A DNA stretch of 64,000 nt from Symbiodinium natans (GCA_905221605.1 CAJNDS010002522.1:129182-193181); one strand, 5' to 3'. Shown: positions 50,600 through 61,319, numbered from the stretch's first letter. Notes: generated by a model from the sequence alone, not told the origin. Program-made: numbers and translations.

Positions 50600-51990
50600 T
50601 TGGTTTCGAGATTGTTTTGTTGGGGCTTGCTTTTCAGCAAGTCCTAGGAGACCAAGTCGTTCCTGTGCTGTACACATGTTTGCCAGTTTACGCGACTCCA
50701 AATCTGGGGTCGAAAAATCTAAGCAATTCTGGCTTCGCGTGTGTGGGCCTCCCCTGTACTGTGCTACTGATGTAGTAAAGAGGCGCCAGTCCAAAAAAAA
50801 AAAAGCGCAAATTCCGGTCTTGTGGCTGGCTTTAGGTCTCCTCTTCTGGGGTGTTTTTGGTCACGTCTTTTCTATTTTAAACCTTTTTGGGTTTTTGGTC
50901 CCTTGAAAATCCAACAAAAAAACTATTTCAGCCAATTTATAAACTTTGCAAAGTTACAACAGCTCTCTTTTTTGAGCGGACGCCTCTTTGCAGCATGTGG
51001 GTCTTGCAACTGGGTGTAAAACAGATCGCCGTAAGAAGCAAAGCCAACAACACACTGCCCAGCAACCAGCAAAGCAGACAAGAACCAAGAAGAAAGGTCG
51101 AAAAAGCCAAGAAACTTCCCATGCACTCATAATTCAAACTTGTCGTTGTAGTTCAAGGCGGATTCTTGTAGCATCAAGCTTGTACGTTGTAGAGAGGTTG
51201 CAAAATGCAAAGTATGCCAGGAATTCTGTGAGAATCCTGCAGCAAGCAGTGCCAAAGCCAGGCAACGTTACGCGCAAGAACGCAAAATTAGAAGAGCAAG
51301 AATGCCAAGGTGCTTTTGCGCATTGCGTTGGTTTTTGTCTGCTGGTAAGAGCAAGAGCAGCAAAGGTTGGCTTTCGAATAACCTACACCCAGCAGCAAGC
51401 CTGCTTCTCCCACGTGCAGGGTCTGAACTCTTTGCAATAATGCAGCGTTTAGTCAATTGCCGCCCCTCTTGGCCAGGCCACAGAACTGGACAGTTGTTAA
51501 TTTCTGTCCAAATGGTATTGTCAGAGGCTTTAAGAACGCTTGTTTCAAGTTGGCAGCAAAAAAAGCCAAGTTGCCCACATAAGAGCTGCTGCACCAAAAC
51601 AAACAAACGTAATTTACGGCTTTCTGGCTGCTCTTCCCAGTGTTTTATGGAACAAGGATCAATACTGTGAAAGATGCTTAAAATCACGGAAATTGCGCGT
51701 GCAATTTTCATGTGTCACATGGTTGCCCAGAATTGTAAATTCAATTCAGTCTATTCTTGTTTTACAGTATTTGTGTTTTTCATGATTTTGTTCAAAAAAC
51801 TAAAATGTATTTTGCAAAAATTTCAAAATCCTTGCTAACTTTTCAATTTGTCATCACTCGGATCAACTAGACACCAAAACCTTTGAATTTTTTTAAACAC
51901 CTTGGCAAATAACAATTTTACGCTTGCAGAAAGTTTTTGTTGTTAGCAGTGAAGTTGCAGAAAAGCGCTGGTGCTGAAAAAGAAGTTTGG
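50600..51990. other. Intergenic, AT-moderate, no gene recognised
   Basis: It contains a 12-A run near 50782 and a low-GC stretch at 51660-51930. Small open frames on both strands show no domain. Confidence 0.5.
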
Positions 51991-52004
51991 CGGGTTGGTT
52001 GTTG

Positions 52005-52248
52005 TGTTGTAGTTGTTGTGGGTGTCTGGTGGTTGTTGTTGTTGTTGCCTGGTTGTTGTTGTGGTTGTTGTTGGTGGTGTTGTCATCGCGTCAGCATTGG
52101 CAGTAGTACTGTAGTGGTGTTGTAGCCGTCGTGTTGTCATCGTAGGAGTGGTCGGTAATGGTGTCGCAGTGGCCAAGCAACCCTTTAGTTGTAGAAGGGA
52201 GTGGTAGGAGGAGTAGTAGTAGTAGTGGTGGTGGTGGTGGTGGTGGTG

Positions 52249-52279
<31 letters not shown>

Positions 52280-52370
52280 CAGTAGCAGTAGCAGTAGCAG
52301 TAGCAGTAGTAGTAGTAGCAGCAGCAGCAGCAGCAGTGTTCGTCGCAGCAGCAGTAGTAGTTTGTAGTTA
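52005..52370. repeat. Trinucleotide microsatellites (GTT then GTG/TAG/CAG)
   Basis: A GTTGTT-rich block at 52005-52090, then (GGT)n at 52228-52258, (AGT)n at 52258-52320 and (CAG)n at 52316-52336. The plus-strand Ser/Gly-repeat frame across it is a repeat artefact. Confidence 0.9.
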
Positions 52371-53070
52371 GTGGTAGTCGTAGTAGTGGTCGTAGTCGCA
52401 GTCGAAATCGTCGTTGTAAAAATGGAACTGGTAGTGTTGGAGTTTCAGAGTTTGGGGTTTAGGTTGAAACTTCAGATTGGTTCCAGCTTCCGAGTGAAAG
52501 GTTTCCCAGTAAACAAAGCGGGAGAGTGCTTCGCACCCCGATTTTGCCGTTAGGCAAAAAATCCAAGTCAACAGCTTAGTGCATGGTGGCGTTGATTGTT
52601 TGACTTGGGTCTTGGAATGGCCGCAGCGTTGAGGCTGCTGGGGATGGGCCAGCACACGCTGTTTCTTCGCAAAAACGACGTCTTAAGACCTCCGACCGTG
52701 GCGTCATGAGGGGGAGTTGGGTTTCGGGCCCGATTTTCGAGGGTGTGCCACCAGTTCTGCAGTCTGGGGTTGCCTGGCATTGCTTGAGCATGCTTCGATG
52801 GCGCGGAACAGCACCTTAACTTGTTGGTGGTTCATGACACAGTGCTTGAATTGTCGTTTGTTTGTCATTCGAACGTTGTCCGTTCGTTTTCGATGCCAAA
52901 GTATGGAGGACAATTGTTTTCTCTTCGAGTTGAAGTGCCTTTTGCCCGTAGGCAAGTGGAGGCAACTGTGCACAGCTGATAGAGCAGGTCTGCTAAGACT
53001 TTGGTAAGGCTAGAGTGTGTGTAGAAAGTCTTGCTTTCTTGGAAGCCTGCGAGTGTTTCAAGCCGCGTCC
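52371..53070. other. Intergenic, nothing recognised
   Basis: Short open frames only, with no repeat structure beyond the end of the microsatellite. Confidence 0.4.
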
Positions 53071-53073
53071 GCT

Positions 53074-53085
53074 CTTTGGCTCAAG
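53074..53085 (+). other. Spliced-leader-like relic, plus strand
   Basis: CTTTGGCTCAAG matches 11 of the last 12 bases of the dinoflagellate spliced leader (TTTTGGCTCAAG). A second TGGCTCAAG follows at 53095-53103, giving a tandem look. Confidence 0.4.
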
Positions 53086-53299
53086 TGTAGAGCCTGGCTC
53101 AAGAAGCCTCAGCTCAAGGCTCAAGGCCCCGAGCTTCTGAAGCACGTCTTTCCCTGGTGAGATAAGAGTGTTGGCTGCCTGACTTGTGTGAGGGTTGTGG
53201 TTGTTTTCCTTGGTTCCCTGACTGTAAGTACATAGGGTTTCTCAGGTTGCTTTGACCTTTCAACGTTCCTGGTGGCTGAACCACTCGAGCAGTCGCGGT

Positions 53300-53311
53300 C
53301 TTGAGCCAAAA
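53300..53311 (-). other. Spliced-leader-like relic, minus strand
   Basis: The minus strand has an exact match to the last 12 bases of the dinoflagellate spliced leader. A 164-codon minus-strand frame (53121-53615) overlaps but runs upstream of the relic, so it is not its downstream gene. Confidence 0.4.
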
Positions 53312-53826
53312 GAGCTAAGTCAGCGTCGGTCAGGAAGCTTGCTTTGGGCTTGGAGTAGAGCCGGAACCAACCAGATTTAGGGCATCCTTGTAAGGGTGCT
53401 TGCCAGCCTGGAATCCAAGCAGGCCCAACGGGCTGTGTGGGCATCTTCCCATTTGTCCCATGCCCAATATGGTCGGTGCAAGGGACCACCCTCAAATGCG
53501 CGTCTCTGGCAAGAACGACTTGTACTTTGTGAACCTTCAATCCGGCACGTGACACGGGCTCATCCACACCAGACGAGACCTCGAAAACCGTATCTGACAA
53601 GGGACAGCCGCTCAATGTCTCCCGCTGCCGCTGTCGCCTTCACCGGAGAAGCGTATCCCCGTTCATGAAGGATTGAACTGGCGACCTGAACGCACCTGAG
53701 GCTGCGCGGGCGCATCTCAACATCAACACCTTTACAAGTCGGGAAACAGAACCACCAGCAGTTTAACCGCCCTTGCATTTCCTGGATGCGGTCAGGCGTG
53801 CCAAGGGGAAGGAGGGACGCCGGACT

Positions 53827-53902
53827 CCCGGTCAACGAAGACCCCCTCCCCAACCCGTGTAAACGTACCTGCCATGGGCAGTGCCTGGACATCTGAGAAT
53901 GT
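53827..53902. repeat. 76-bp direct repeat, copy 1
   Basis: It starts CCCGGTCAACGAAGACC and ends GACATCTGAGAATGT. The second copy is at 54073-54148, 246 bases further on. Confidence 0.9.
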
Positions 53903-54072
53903 TGTTTATGGTTTTGCAAGTGTTTTCGCGTCTTGGCTACGTTCAGCAATCTTTTTCCGTCGTTGAGCCCCTTCGGGGGCTGTGTGTGTGGGGAAACAGG
54001 TTCTTTCATCCTGGAAAGGCTTCACAGCCAAGTTCAAGTAAGTGCAGGGGACCAGGAGGGTGGGGAGGGGGT

Positions 54073-54148
54073 CCCGGTCAACGAAGACCCCCCTCCCCAA
54101 CCCGTGTAAACGTACCTGCCATGGCAGTGCCTGGACATCTGAGAATGT
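54073..54148. repeat. 76-bp direct repeat, copy 2
   Basis: It differs from copy 1 by one extra C in the CCCCC run and one missing G near the CCATGG. Confidence 0.9.
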
Positions 54149-54376
54149 AGCTGGCATGCTATAACAACAAAAGTCGGGCCCTTTTCGTTTTTGACTAAAC
54201 CAGGTTTTCCATTTTCAGACCGGTTGCGTCATTTGTCGTCGTGTTCCATAGGGTTAAAAAATCGGCTTTGCATCATGTGCATCTGTCATGAGTGAGTACA
54301 TGTGCACCCGTCATGAGTGAGTGCATGTGCATCCGACCTGAGTGCATTTGCAACTTTCGAATGCATTCTTGCGTCA

Positions 54377-54393
54377 GTGTGTGTGTGTGTGTG

Positions 54394-54453
<60 letters not shown>

Positions 54454-54482
54454 CGTGTGCGTGTGCGTGTGTGCGTGTGTCT
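54377..54482. repeat. GT microsatellite
   Basis: About 50 GT units with a few GC interruptions. The Cys/Val and Thr/His frames on the two strands are artefacts. Confidence 0.97.
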
Positions 54483-54756
54483 GTGTGCAGTTTCGGGTTT
54501 AGAGTCCCAGCTTTTTGGCCTGTAACACCAAAACCTATTGCACTTTGCATCGAGTGCGTTCTGAAAAACACGGCGGAGGTTGATGGCAGCTCGTTTGGTG
54601 GCTCAAGGTGTACAGTCACAGGCACATACCTGCCTGACGTGCTTTGCCACACCTTCCCCGAAACGAGGGAGCAACATCCAAGCAACATTTGGGATGTTTT
54701 TCTGGATCTGCTTACGTGTCCGAGTTTGAGGCAGGCCCCTGAGAATGTAAAGCAGG

Positions 54757-54868
54757 ACCTTAAACCCTAAACCTTAAGCCCTGAACCCTAAACCCGAAAC
54801 CCTAAACCCTAAACCCTAAACCCTGAACCCTAAACCCTAAACCCTGAATCCTAAACTCTAAGCCCTAA
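54757..54868. repeat. Telomere-type array, CCCTAAA orientation (1)
   Basis: About 15 units, many degenerate (CCTTAAA, CCCTGAA). It is followed by ~170 bases of unrelated sequence and then a TTTAGGG array. Confidence 0.9.
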
Positions 54869-55039
54869 AGTGCACTAGGCGCCAGTAGCAAACATGTCGT
54901 GATGGCAGACGAAATGACTTCACTGAAGGAACCTGCTGCAGTCGCGAGTCCCGCATGTCCGACGCCCTAACTAACCCCATTGCGGGGTCCACTTTCTCCT
55001 GTTTGCAGGCGCGAGTAGCTTTCTGGTTTTACGTAGTAA

Positions 55040-55222
55040 GGAATTGTCGGGAATTGGGTTTCGGGTTTCGGGTTTAGGGCTTATAGGCTTTCGGGTTTGG
55101 GGTTTGGGGGTTCTTCATATCGTCCTTTTGCGATGTTTAGAGTTGATTTAGGGTTTAGGGTTTAGGGTTTAGGGTTTGGGGTTTGGGGTTTGGGGTTTGG
55201 GGTTTGGGGTTTAGGGTTTAAA
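55040..55222. repeat. Telomere-type array, TTTAGGG orientation (2)
   Basis: TTTCGGG and TTTGGGG variants flank about four perfect TTTAGGG units near 55147-55178. Confidence 0.9.
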
Positions 55223-55832
55223 GTACAAGGGTGCCGTGGAGGCACATGATAAGAGAGTAGCGGCGGAGTTTGTCACGTGGTTGGAAACAACGTGCCATGG
55301 GTTGATGATGTCCAAGGAAGGGGGGCAGCCTAGCAGCCTGTGGATCTTGTGCCATGTTCACTCTCAGCCTCGCTTGGGTGGCCCTGGCTAGCGGCTACCA
55401 GCACCGCGCCCTTGGTCTTGGATTCCTTCGAAGGAAATCGATGGGGCGAAGGTGCTGCTCTCTTGATGTGCCTCCACGGCACCCTGCAATGCAGGCTTCT
55501 CTGTTGCTCCGTGCCAGTTGACCAAATCAGTTGGGGCGGGGACAGGCGGGTTTGCGGCCACTTCGGCAGCCATTTCAAAGCCGAAGTCTGGACAGGCTGT
55601 TTGGGCAATGAGGGCGTGGGAGGCAACGTGCGGGGCCAATGCTGCGAGTGTGTGGCGGATGAGCCTCCTGTGATTTTGCCCAAGCCCATGAGGCTTGAGG
55701 GGGCTGAGGCGTGGCTTCCGAGCCACCAGGGCCAGGAGGGCTACTTCGAGCTACCAGCATCTCACGAGTATTGTGACGGGCGCGTGCAAGATGACGACGA
55801 GTGTTCGGGCTTCAACCTCACTTGCCCCACAG
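55223..55832. other. Possible upstream part of the PAN-like gene
   Basis: A plus-strand frame is open from 55340 to 56059, but an overlapping minus-strand frame is open too. The stretch near 55742-55830 (ELPASHEYCDG..., DDDECSGFNLTCP) reads like extracellular-protein sequence and may be an upstream exon; boundaries cannot be fixed. Confidence 0.35.
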
Positions 55833-57084
55833 GTTCGCTCTCGGTGCCCTTCAATCAAGCCTGCTGGGCAGCCTGGGGAGGTGGGAGGATGGCTTTCAGC
55901 AGGCTTGTGGGATGGAGGGTGCCGCAGTCTACACCTACGCCCATGAGGGTTGGGGCTGCGCGGGCTACTTTGATTCATGGCCGGCAACCACCCAGTGCCT
56001 TCTGCCGAATCTGTGAGAGCACCGTCCCTTGGGCCAAGAATGTGAACTTGGAACCTTGACATACGACCATCATCACAATCGTAGCATATCATAGCTCGCA
56101 GCCACCTGTCGCGATCCCCTTCCTAGCACTTGCTGAGGTGACCCTGACGACCACCTGGTGGCCCAAGGAATACATCCCTCTGCGCAAGCGCGCCACGGAT
56201 GCGAGCTGTGTGCCCCCCACCACCACGTTCACCACCTTGACCTTCACCACCGTGACCATCACCACGGTGACCACCACCACGGACCCCTTTGCGGGTCGTG
56301 CTTGGGAGACGGTGGGTGGCGCTTGCCGCGGGAACACGGCGAACGACAACGCGCCCCAGAACTACGAGGTGCTGAAGGTGCAGAGCTTGGAAAGCTGTCA
56401 GGCGAAGTGCCTGGCCGCGTTCCCCAGGTGCAAGGGGGTGGAGTACAGCGAGGGCCGCTGCGAAATCTGGGTGCGTGCCTGGGTGAGGGGGAAGTGGGAA
56501 ATCATGAGTCATAAGAGATCCGGTTGTTCTCTTGTTCAATGTAATGGGATTCGGTGAGATTGTGATCCTTGGGTCTGCCTCTCCCCCCTCACACCTTTCG
56601 ATGTCACGTGACCACGTGCATGCGAGAGCACCTAGAAGGAAGTCGAATGTGCCAAGGACCTGAAGGCATCTTTGTGGCAAAGGACCTGACAGGCTTCGCG
56701 TGCTTTCGCTTTGGCTGGCCCACCATGTATCTCCAGCCGGTGGACGGGGGTGATGGCCGTGCCTGCCGCGGGGATCGTGTCACCGACAACCAGCCAGAGT
56801 ACTACACAGTCACGAAGACGAAGTTTTTGGAAGACTGCAAGGCCAGGTGTGCGGCTGCCCCTGTGTGCAAGGGTATCGAATTCAGCTTGGGCCGATGTGA
56901 GATTTGGTTGCGCCCAATCCATGCGACCAGTTCGTTACAAGGCTTCAGCTGCCTTCGTTTTCAGCCCCCCCCCGAGTGGGCTCTTGCTCCTTTGAAAATA
57001 TGCCGAAGAGGGCATGCTTTCCGTTTTGATGGAGGTGGAGGATGGGGTCTACAGATGCGCCATCCTCCGCGCATCGAGCTTTGA
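55833..57084 (+). CDS. Probable spliced gene with two PAN/apple-like repeats (5' incomplete)
   Basis: Provisional exons are 55833-56012, 56095-56482 and 56683-57084. The first follows an AG|G acceptor and encodes YTYAHEGWGCAGYFDSW before a GTGAGAG donor. The second encodes a Thr-rich linker (TTTFTTLTFTTVTITTVTTT), then ACRGNTANDN, ESCQAKCLA and RCKGVEYSEGRCEIW. The third starts after AAAG|GAC with GFACFRF, then a parallel repeat: ACRGDRVTDN, EDCKARCAA, VCKGIEFSLGRCEIW, GFSCLRF. The repeat spacing of Cys residues suggests secreted or cell-surface PAN/apple-like domains that bind sugars or proteins. The intron at 56483-56682 has GT...AG|G ends; the one at 56013-56094 is less certain. No signal peptide is found because the 5' end is missing. 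Confidence 0.5.
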
Positions 57085-57500
57085 AGCTCTCTGGCTCAAT
57101 TCGATGCCACCTGTGCATCGAGGCACTCAGCGACGGGCCGCACGCCCGTGTGAATCAGAGATGCCAGGACCAAGTTTTCAAAGAAGGCTTCGATCCAGCA
57201 TGTGGCGCAAGAAGCGTGAAGGCTTGTGCATGTTAGTGGTGCCTATGAACCGCAGGAGGATTGCCGAAGGTTGCCATAGGGCATGGCTTGTCATGCACAT
57301 CATGAGGCATCCCCTTAAGGATCCCGAGGCGCATCTTCGTCCGGCCGTGTCCCTTCGGTTCCTTCACAATAAATTTGTGAGGACACCTTGGCACAACAGC
57401 TCTTAGAGCAGTCGGCGGACCATGAGGCGCGAGGGCGTTTCGGGTTCACAGCCTCCGCGGACCTCCGGCTATGTAGGGTGCCCTAAACCCCTCGGTAGGG
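57085..57500. other. Downstream flank, nothing firmly recognised
   Basis: Plus-strand frame 57014-57406 overlaps the gene in another phase and has no domain. Confidence 0.4.
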
Positions 57501-57529
57501 GGCGTGGGGGGGTAAAGGGGGGGGACCTT

Positions 57530-57700
57530 GCCCACTGATTTTATGAACTTCCCCGCTGTTTTTACGGTTTTGCCTGCTAAGTTTATGACCTTGCCCGCTG
57601 ATTTGATGACCTTGCCTGCTAATTCTATGACCTTGCCCACTAGTCTTATGATTTTGCCTGCTAATTCTATGACCTTGCCCTGCTGATTTGATGGTCTTGC
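57530..57700. repeat. 24-bp minisatellite
   Basis: About seven imperfect units around ATGACCTTGCC(C/T)GCT(A/G)ATT. The minus-strand frame across it (57446-57712) is a run of GKVIELA-like octapeptides, a repeat by-product. Confidence 0.85.
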
Positions 57701-57736
57701 CCGCAAAGTCAAGAGTTTTTCTATTATACATGAAAG

Positions 57737-58066
57737 GGTGGTTTAGGGTTGAGGGTTTAGGGTAAACCCGAAGCACTAAACCCTAACACCGAAACTCCAT
57801 CGAGGGCCCAAGCCCACAGAGGGACCCCCAAAAGCACAAAGGCCCCAAGCCTAAAACCATGCAAGCCCTACACATAAACACCCTCTAAGCCCAAAAAGCC
57901 TTGCAAGCCTGTAAAACCTGCAAGCCCTTGTAAGGCCTCTCCTAAACCCTCTCCTAAGCCCTACAAACCCTAAAAGCCCTGCAAGCCTCAAACCCTAAAC
58001 CCTAAGCCCTTAACCCTAAACCCCAAACCCCAAACCCTAAACCTCAAACCCTAAACCCTAAACCCC
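57737..58066. repeat. Telomere-type arrays and degenerate derivatives (3)
   Basis: A short TTTAGGG piece at 57741-57765 turns directly into CCCTAA words, then degenerate AAGCCC/AAACCC sequence to 57960, then clearer CCCTAAA units at 57983-58066. Confidence 0.8.
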
Positions 58067-58156
58067 ATGGACGCCACGCGCTGCGCTTTGCCTTGGCTCT
58101 GCGCCTTCCTGGCAGCCGTTGCGATGCTTGCGATTCAGAGATTGTCTGGGTTTTAG
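58067..58156 (+). other. 29-codon open frame with a hydrophobic N-terminus
   Basis: ATG at 58067, stop at 58154-58156. The peptide starts MDATRCALPWLCAFLAAVAM, which looks like a signal peptide or membrane helix. The stop codon comes from the following telomere-type array, so this may be a truncated first exon. Weak. Confidence 0.2.
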
Positions 58157-58290
58157 GGATTAGGGTCTAGGCGGTCTAGGTTTTAGGGTTTTGGGGCAGG
58201 GTTTAGGGTTTAGGGTTTAGGGTTTAGGGTTTAGGGTTTAGGGTTTAGGGTTTAGGTTTAGGATTTAGGATTTAGGGTTTAGTGCGCAGG
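58151..58290. repeat. Telomere-type array, TTTAGGG orientation (4)
   Basis: About nine perfect units at 58200-58262, with degenerate flanks. Confidence 0.95.
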
Positions 58291-58983
58291 GTTTACGGTT
58301 GGAGCTTCGAGGCTTGAGGTGCAGGGTTTTTGGGGGTATTCGGGTTTGCCATGGGCTTTGTGGGCGGGTTTTGGGTTTGGGCCTCAAAAGGGGGCTCACC
58401 GGCTTTCAGAGGCTCTCTCTGTGTGTTTTGGTGGACTTGAGGGGGGCTTCGTGGGCGGAAAGGGCTTGAGGGGTCCGCTTTCGGCGCTGGATTCGTCGAG
58501 GTCTCTAAATTACTAAATTTCCTGCATTCGTGCGCTCTTTTCTCTCTTTCTATCGCGCACTTCGTTAATAAAATTCTAAACGAGAACACGCATGAAAATA
58601 TGTTGTGTTCACTTGTACACACTTTTCTCTCTTCTTTTTACTATTTTAATGAAGGATTTGATGAAGAGAGAAAAACGATAATAAAATACCAGAAATTATA
58701 TTGCATTTCCAAGATGTAGAAAATTGCAATTAAAATATTTGGAAAGAAGATATAATGGTGGATTTACCGTATGAACTGGACTTATCTTCTCCTTTTCTCT
58801 TCGTAAGCCTCACTACGTTCTTTATTATTCAATTTGCTTCTTTATAATTCTATTCACGTGATGCATGCGTTTTAATAATAGAAAGAGAAGAAGCTAATAA
58901 AAAATGAAACTAAAAGAGCGCACACTTCGTTTATTTAGTTTATTGTATTCACTTAGTAATTTCTCTATTTCCACAGCATTTAT

Positions 58984-59066
58984 TAGTATTCTTCTCTCTT
59001 CATATTAATAATCTAATATCCCAATATTATAGTTGTCTTTCCTTATAATATGAAGAGAGAATACTA
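58984..59066. repeat. Inverted repeat in the AT-rich island
   Basis: Arms 58984-59007 and 59046-59066 match apart from a three-base insertion (TTC) in the left arm. Confidence 0.85.
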
Positions 59067-59247
59067 AATTACTAAAAGGAGAAGAGAATAATGGGCCCAA
59101 AGAAGATATTAATAGGGCCCTTATAATATAGTAGTTTTATTAGGGCAATTACGGGATTAATATTTTTCACTCTTCTTTTTATCTTTTTTCTAATTTAATT
59201 TCTTCATCAACTTTATTCAGTAGTTTTCTTCTCTTTACATATTATTT

Positions 59248-59279
59248 GCGGCCAATTTATTATTTATTATTGTGGCCGC
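59248..59279. repeat. Short hairpin in the AT-rich island
   Basis: GCGGCCAAT pairs with ATTGTGGCCGC around an AT-only loop. Confidence 0.75.
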
Positions 59280-60213
59280 TATAAACGTACTAAATTATAC
59301 CCCCGGGCGGTACTATTATTTTATTAGCCCGGGATAGAATACTAAATAAACACACTAATGAACGGAGTGAATGCAATGAACACAGTGAATGAACGAATTA
59401 GGGAAAGAAAAACCATAAATTATGTAGTTTATAAAGAGCGCACGCGTGAAACAAGTGAGCGTGACGCATGAAATTAGTGTGTTTCGTTCGTGCGTGAAAT
59501 GAATTCATGCGTTCTTTCACTGCGTTCTCTCCCTTATAATTCTATTTCACTTACTCTCTTCACGTATAATAATATTACCGCGGGCTCAATGTAAATATTA
59601 ATATGCCCGCGAGTGAAGGGAATATGTGAATTAGTGAACGAAACGAACGTAATGTAAGCACGGTTCGTGAGTGAGCGAAATGAACATATGAACGAAACCA
59701 ACACTCCAAGATACAACCTTCATGAGTGGTCTAGTTTCTAAGCCTTTTAGTTCTTTCCATAGGCTTGTTGCTGCCCCCGTGAATGAACTGGACCGTGAGG
59801 CTAATGCACCATCCAGTACTTTAAGACGAGGTTAGTGCTTACCTTTGCCCTAATAATAGGATAATAGCTGGTGAAGGTAACACTAATTCTATAGGAAACC
59901 AAGCGAATTTAGTATAGAATGAGCGTGGTTTCCGTGAACAAGAGGTCAATGGTGGTTCTATTCACGCGGTCAACCATGAATCTCTCATTGAAACACCCCC
60001 AAGACGTAGTATCCGGGGCTGGTTTCCTATCCCAAGAGTCCGTCCATGAAGAACACCCATTATAATATTATAGGTAAGGGACGCACGCTATAATATTGTT
60101 AATGGTTGCGTTTCATGCGTACGGACACCAAGAACGGCCAAGAGACCCCTTTTGACCCTAATGTTTCCAGGGAGTTTTAGTACCTTATGACCGTACCATC
60201 CTGGCTGTCCCAT

Positions 60214-60301
60214 TAAAAGCCCAAAATTAGTATTAAAATTAGGGGTAATGAAGTGAATACGAAGCACGCCCTAATTTAATACTACTTTTGTTGGGCTTTT
60301 A
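60214..60301. repeat. Long inverted repeat in the AT-rich island
   Basis: Arms 60214-60244 and 60269-60301 pair over about 30 bases with a small asymmetric bulge. Confidence 0.85.
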
Positions 60302-60310
60302 AAGGGGCAG

Positions 60311-60402
60311 TGAACACATGGGCGAATTATACCAAAGGCCCGTCATAATAAACTATGGTTTTTATACGGGCTTTTAGTATATCATATTCGCCCATACGTT
60401 CA
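60311..60402. repeat. Inverted repeat in the AT-rich island
   Basis: Arms 60311-60332 and 60377-60402 (TGAACACATGGGCGAATTAT against its near-complement) pair with a few bulges. Confidence 0.8.
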
Positions 60403-61083
60403 CACATTCACTTCGTTCATGCACCTTTTTCCCCTTTCCTCACGCCCCAATAATCATAGTAAAAGCCCGCGCGTTTCCTTGCGTCTTTATTATTATTATG
60501 TGTAAGGGCGTGAAAGGGGCAAAAGACGCATGACTTCCTCGTTGACCTGGAAAGCCTTACCAATTAGTACTGAGTGGTGAACCTGACAGACAAGGAGTTA
60601 ATTAAGGTGTCATGAGATTGGTGGTGTACGAAAGGAAAAGTAAAGGTTAACCGCTCTCTGAATCACCCCTTTCTCGCTGACCTTTCCCATCTAGTACCAG
60701 GAATCATGCACAAGGAACCGCCCCTAGAAACCGTACCATACCGTACCATCATGAGTCTTTCAGTGTGGTCCAGTTCATGCTTCTCTCCCTGTCACACCTT
60801 GAGACCCTGGAATCCATCCCACCTGTCAGTCTTGCCGTGTTCACCTCTCTCACCCAGTACTATAAGACCAAGACAGACAGACGTACCAGCCCCAGTTAAA
60901 AGACGCATGCCAGGTTAACCGCTCTCTCCCTGTCACCCACACCATCTACCTCTTGGAAAAGCCCTTATCCTGTGGTCCTCAATCTGTTTCCAGGGCTGGT
61001 TCATTAACCTCTTGTACACCGTTCCTCACATCTTCGCGATCGAGGGTGGGCGGCACCCGTGCGTCCTAAGCGCAGTTTCGGGT

Positions 61084-61205
61084 TTAACCCTAAACTCTAA
61101 ACCCTAAACCCTAAACCCTACACCCTAAACCCTAAACGCTAAACCCTAAACCCTAAACCCTAAACCCTAAACCCTAAACCCTAAACCCTAAACCCTATAC
61201 CCTCA
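61084..61205. repeat. Telomere-type array, CCCTAAA orientation (5)
   Basis: About 16 units, mostly perfect. A ~115-base GC-rich insert follows before the opposite-strand array. Confidence 0.95.
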
Positions 61206-61319
61206 ACCAATGCCCAGAGACAGCCCAGGTGTGGGTTGCCGTCGAGGGTCCTTCACCCGTGCTCTTTCCGGCCTTTCGGGAGGCGGTCCCCCCGGCAGCA
61301 CCAGCGGCACCCTCGGAGG

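Larger units (their letters stand above)
58500..61050. other. AT-rich island with dense inverted repeats
   Basis: Composition shifts abruptly from GC-rich to strongly AT-rich at ~58500 and fades back after ~60600. No frame over 70 codons exists. Large hairpins occur about every 100-200 bases, several with GC-rich tips, separated by GC-richer blocks that repeat words (for example GGTTAACCGCTCTCT at 60645 and 60913). Style resembles fragmented dinoflagellate mitochondrial DNA, but I recognise no cox, cob or rRNA sequence. Confidence 0.55.

Noticed and set aside
53660-53730. A tRNA-like stretch on the minus strand (GCCAGTTCAATCC)
   Set aside because: The T-arm bases do not pair and no acceptor stem closes, so it is not a tRNA gene.
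49812-54770. Ser/His/Leu-, Cys/Val- and Ser/Gly-repeat open frames over microsatellites
   Set aside because: They are direct translations of GA, GT and trinucleotide repeats without coding features.
59760-60960. GC-richer blocks of the AT-rich island as mitochondrial rRNA fragments
   Set aside because: I compared them by eye with conserved rRNA core segments and found no convincing match. The organellar idea is kept only as a finding to test.
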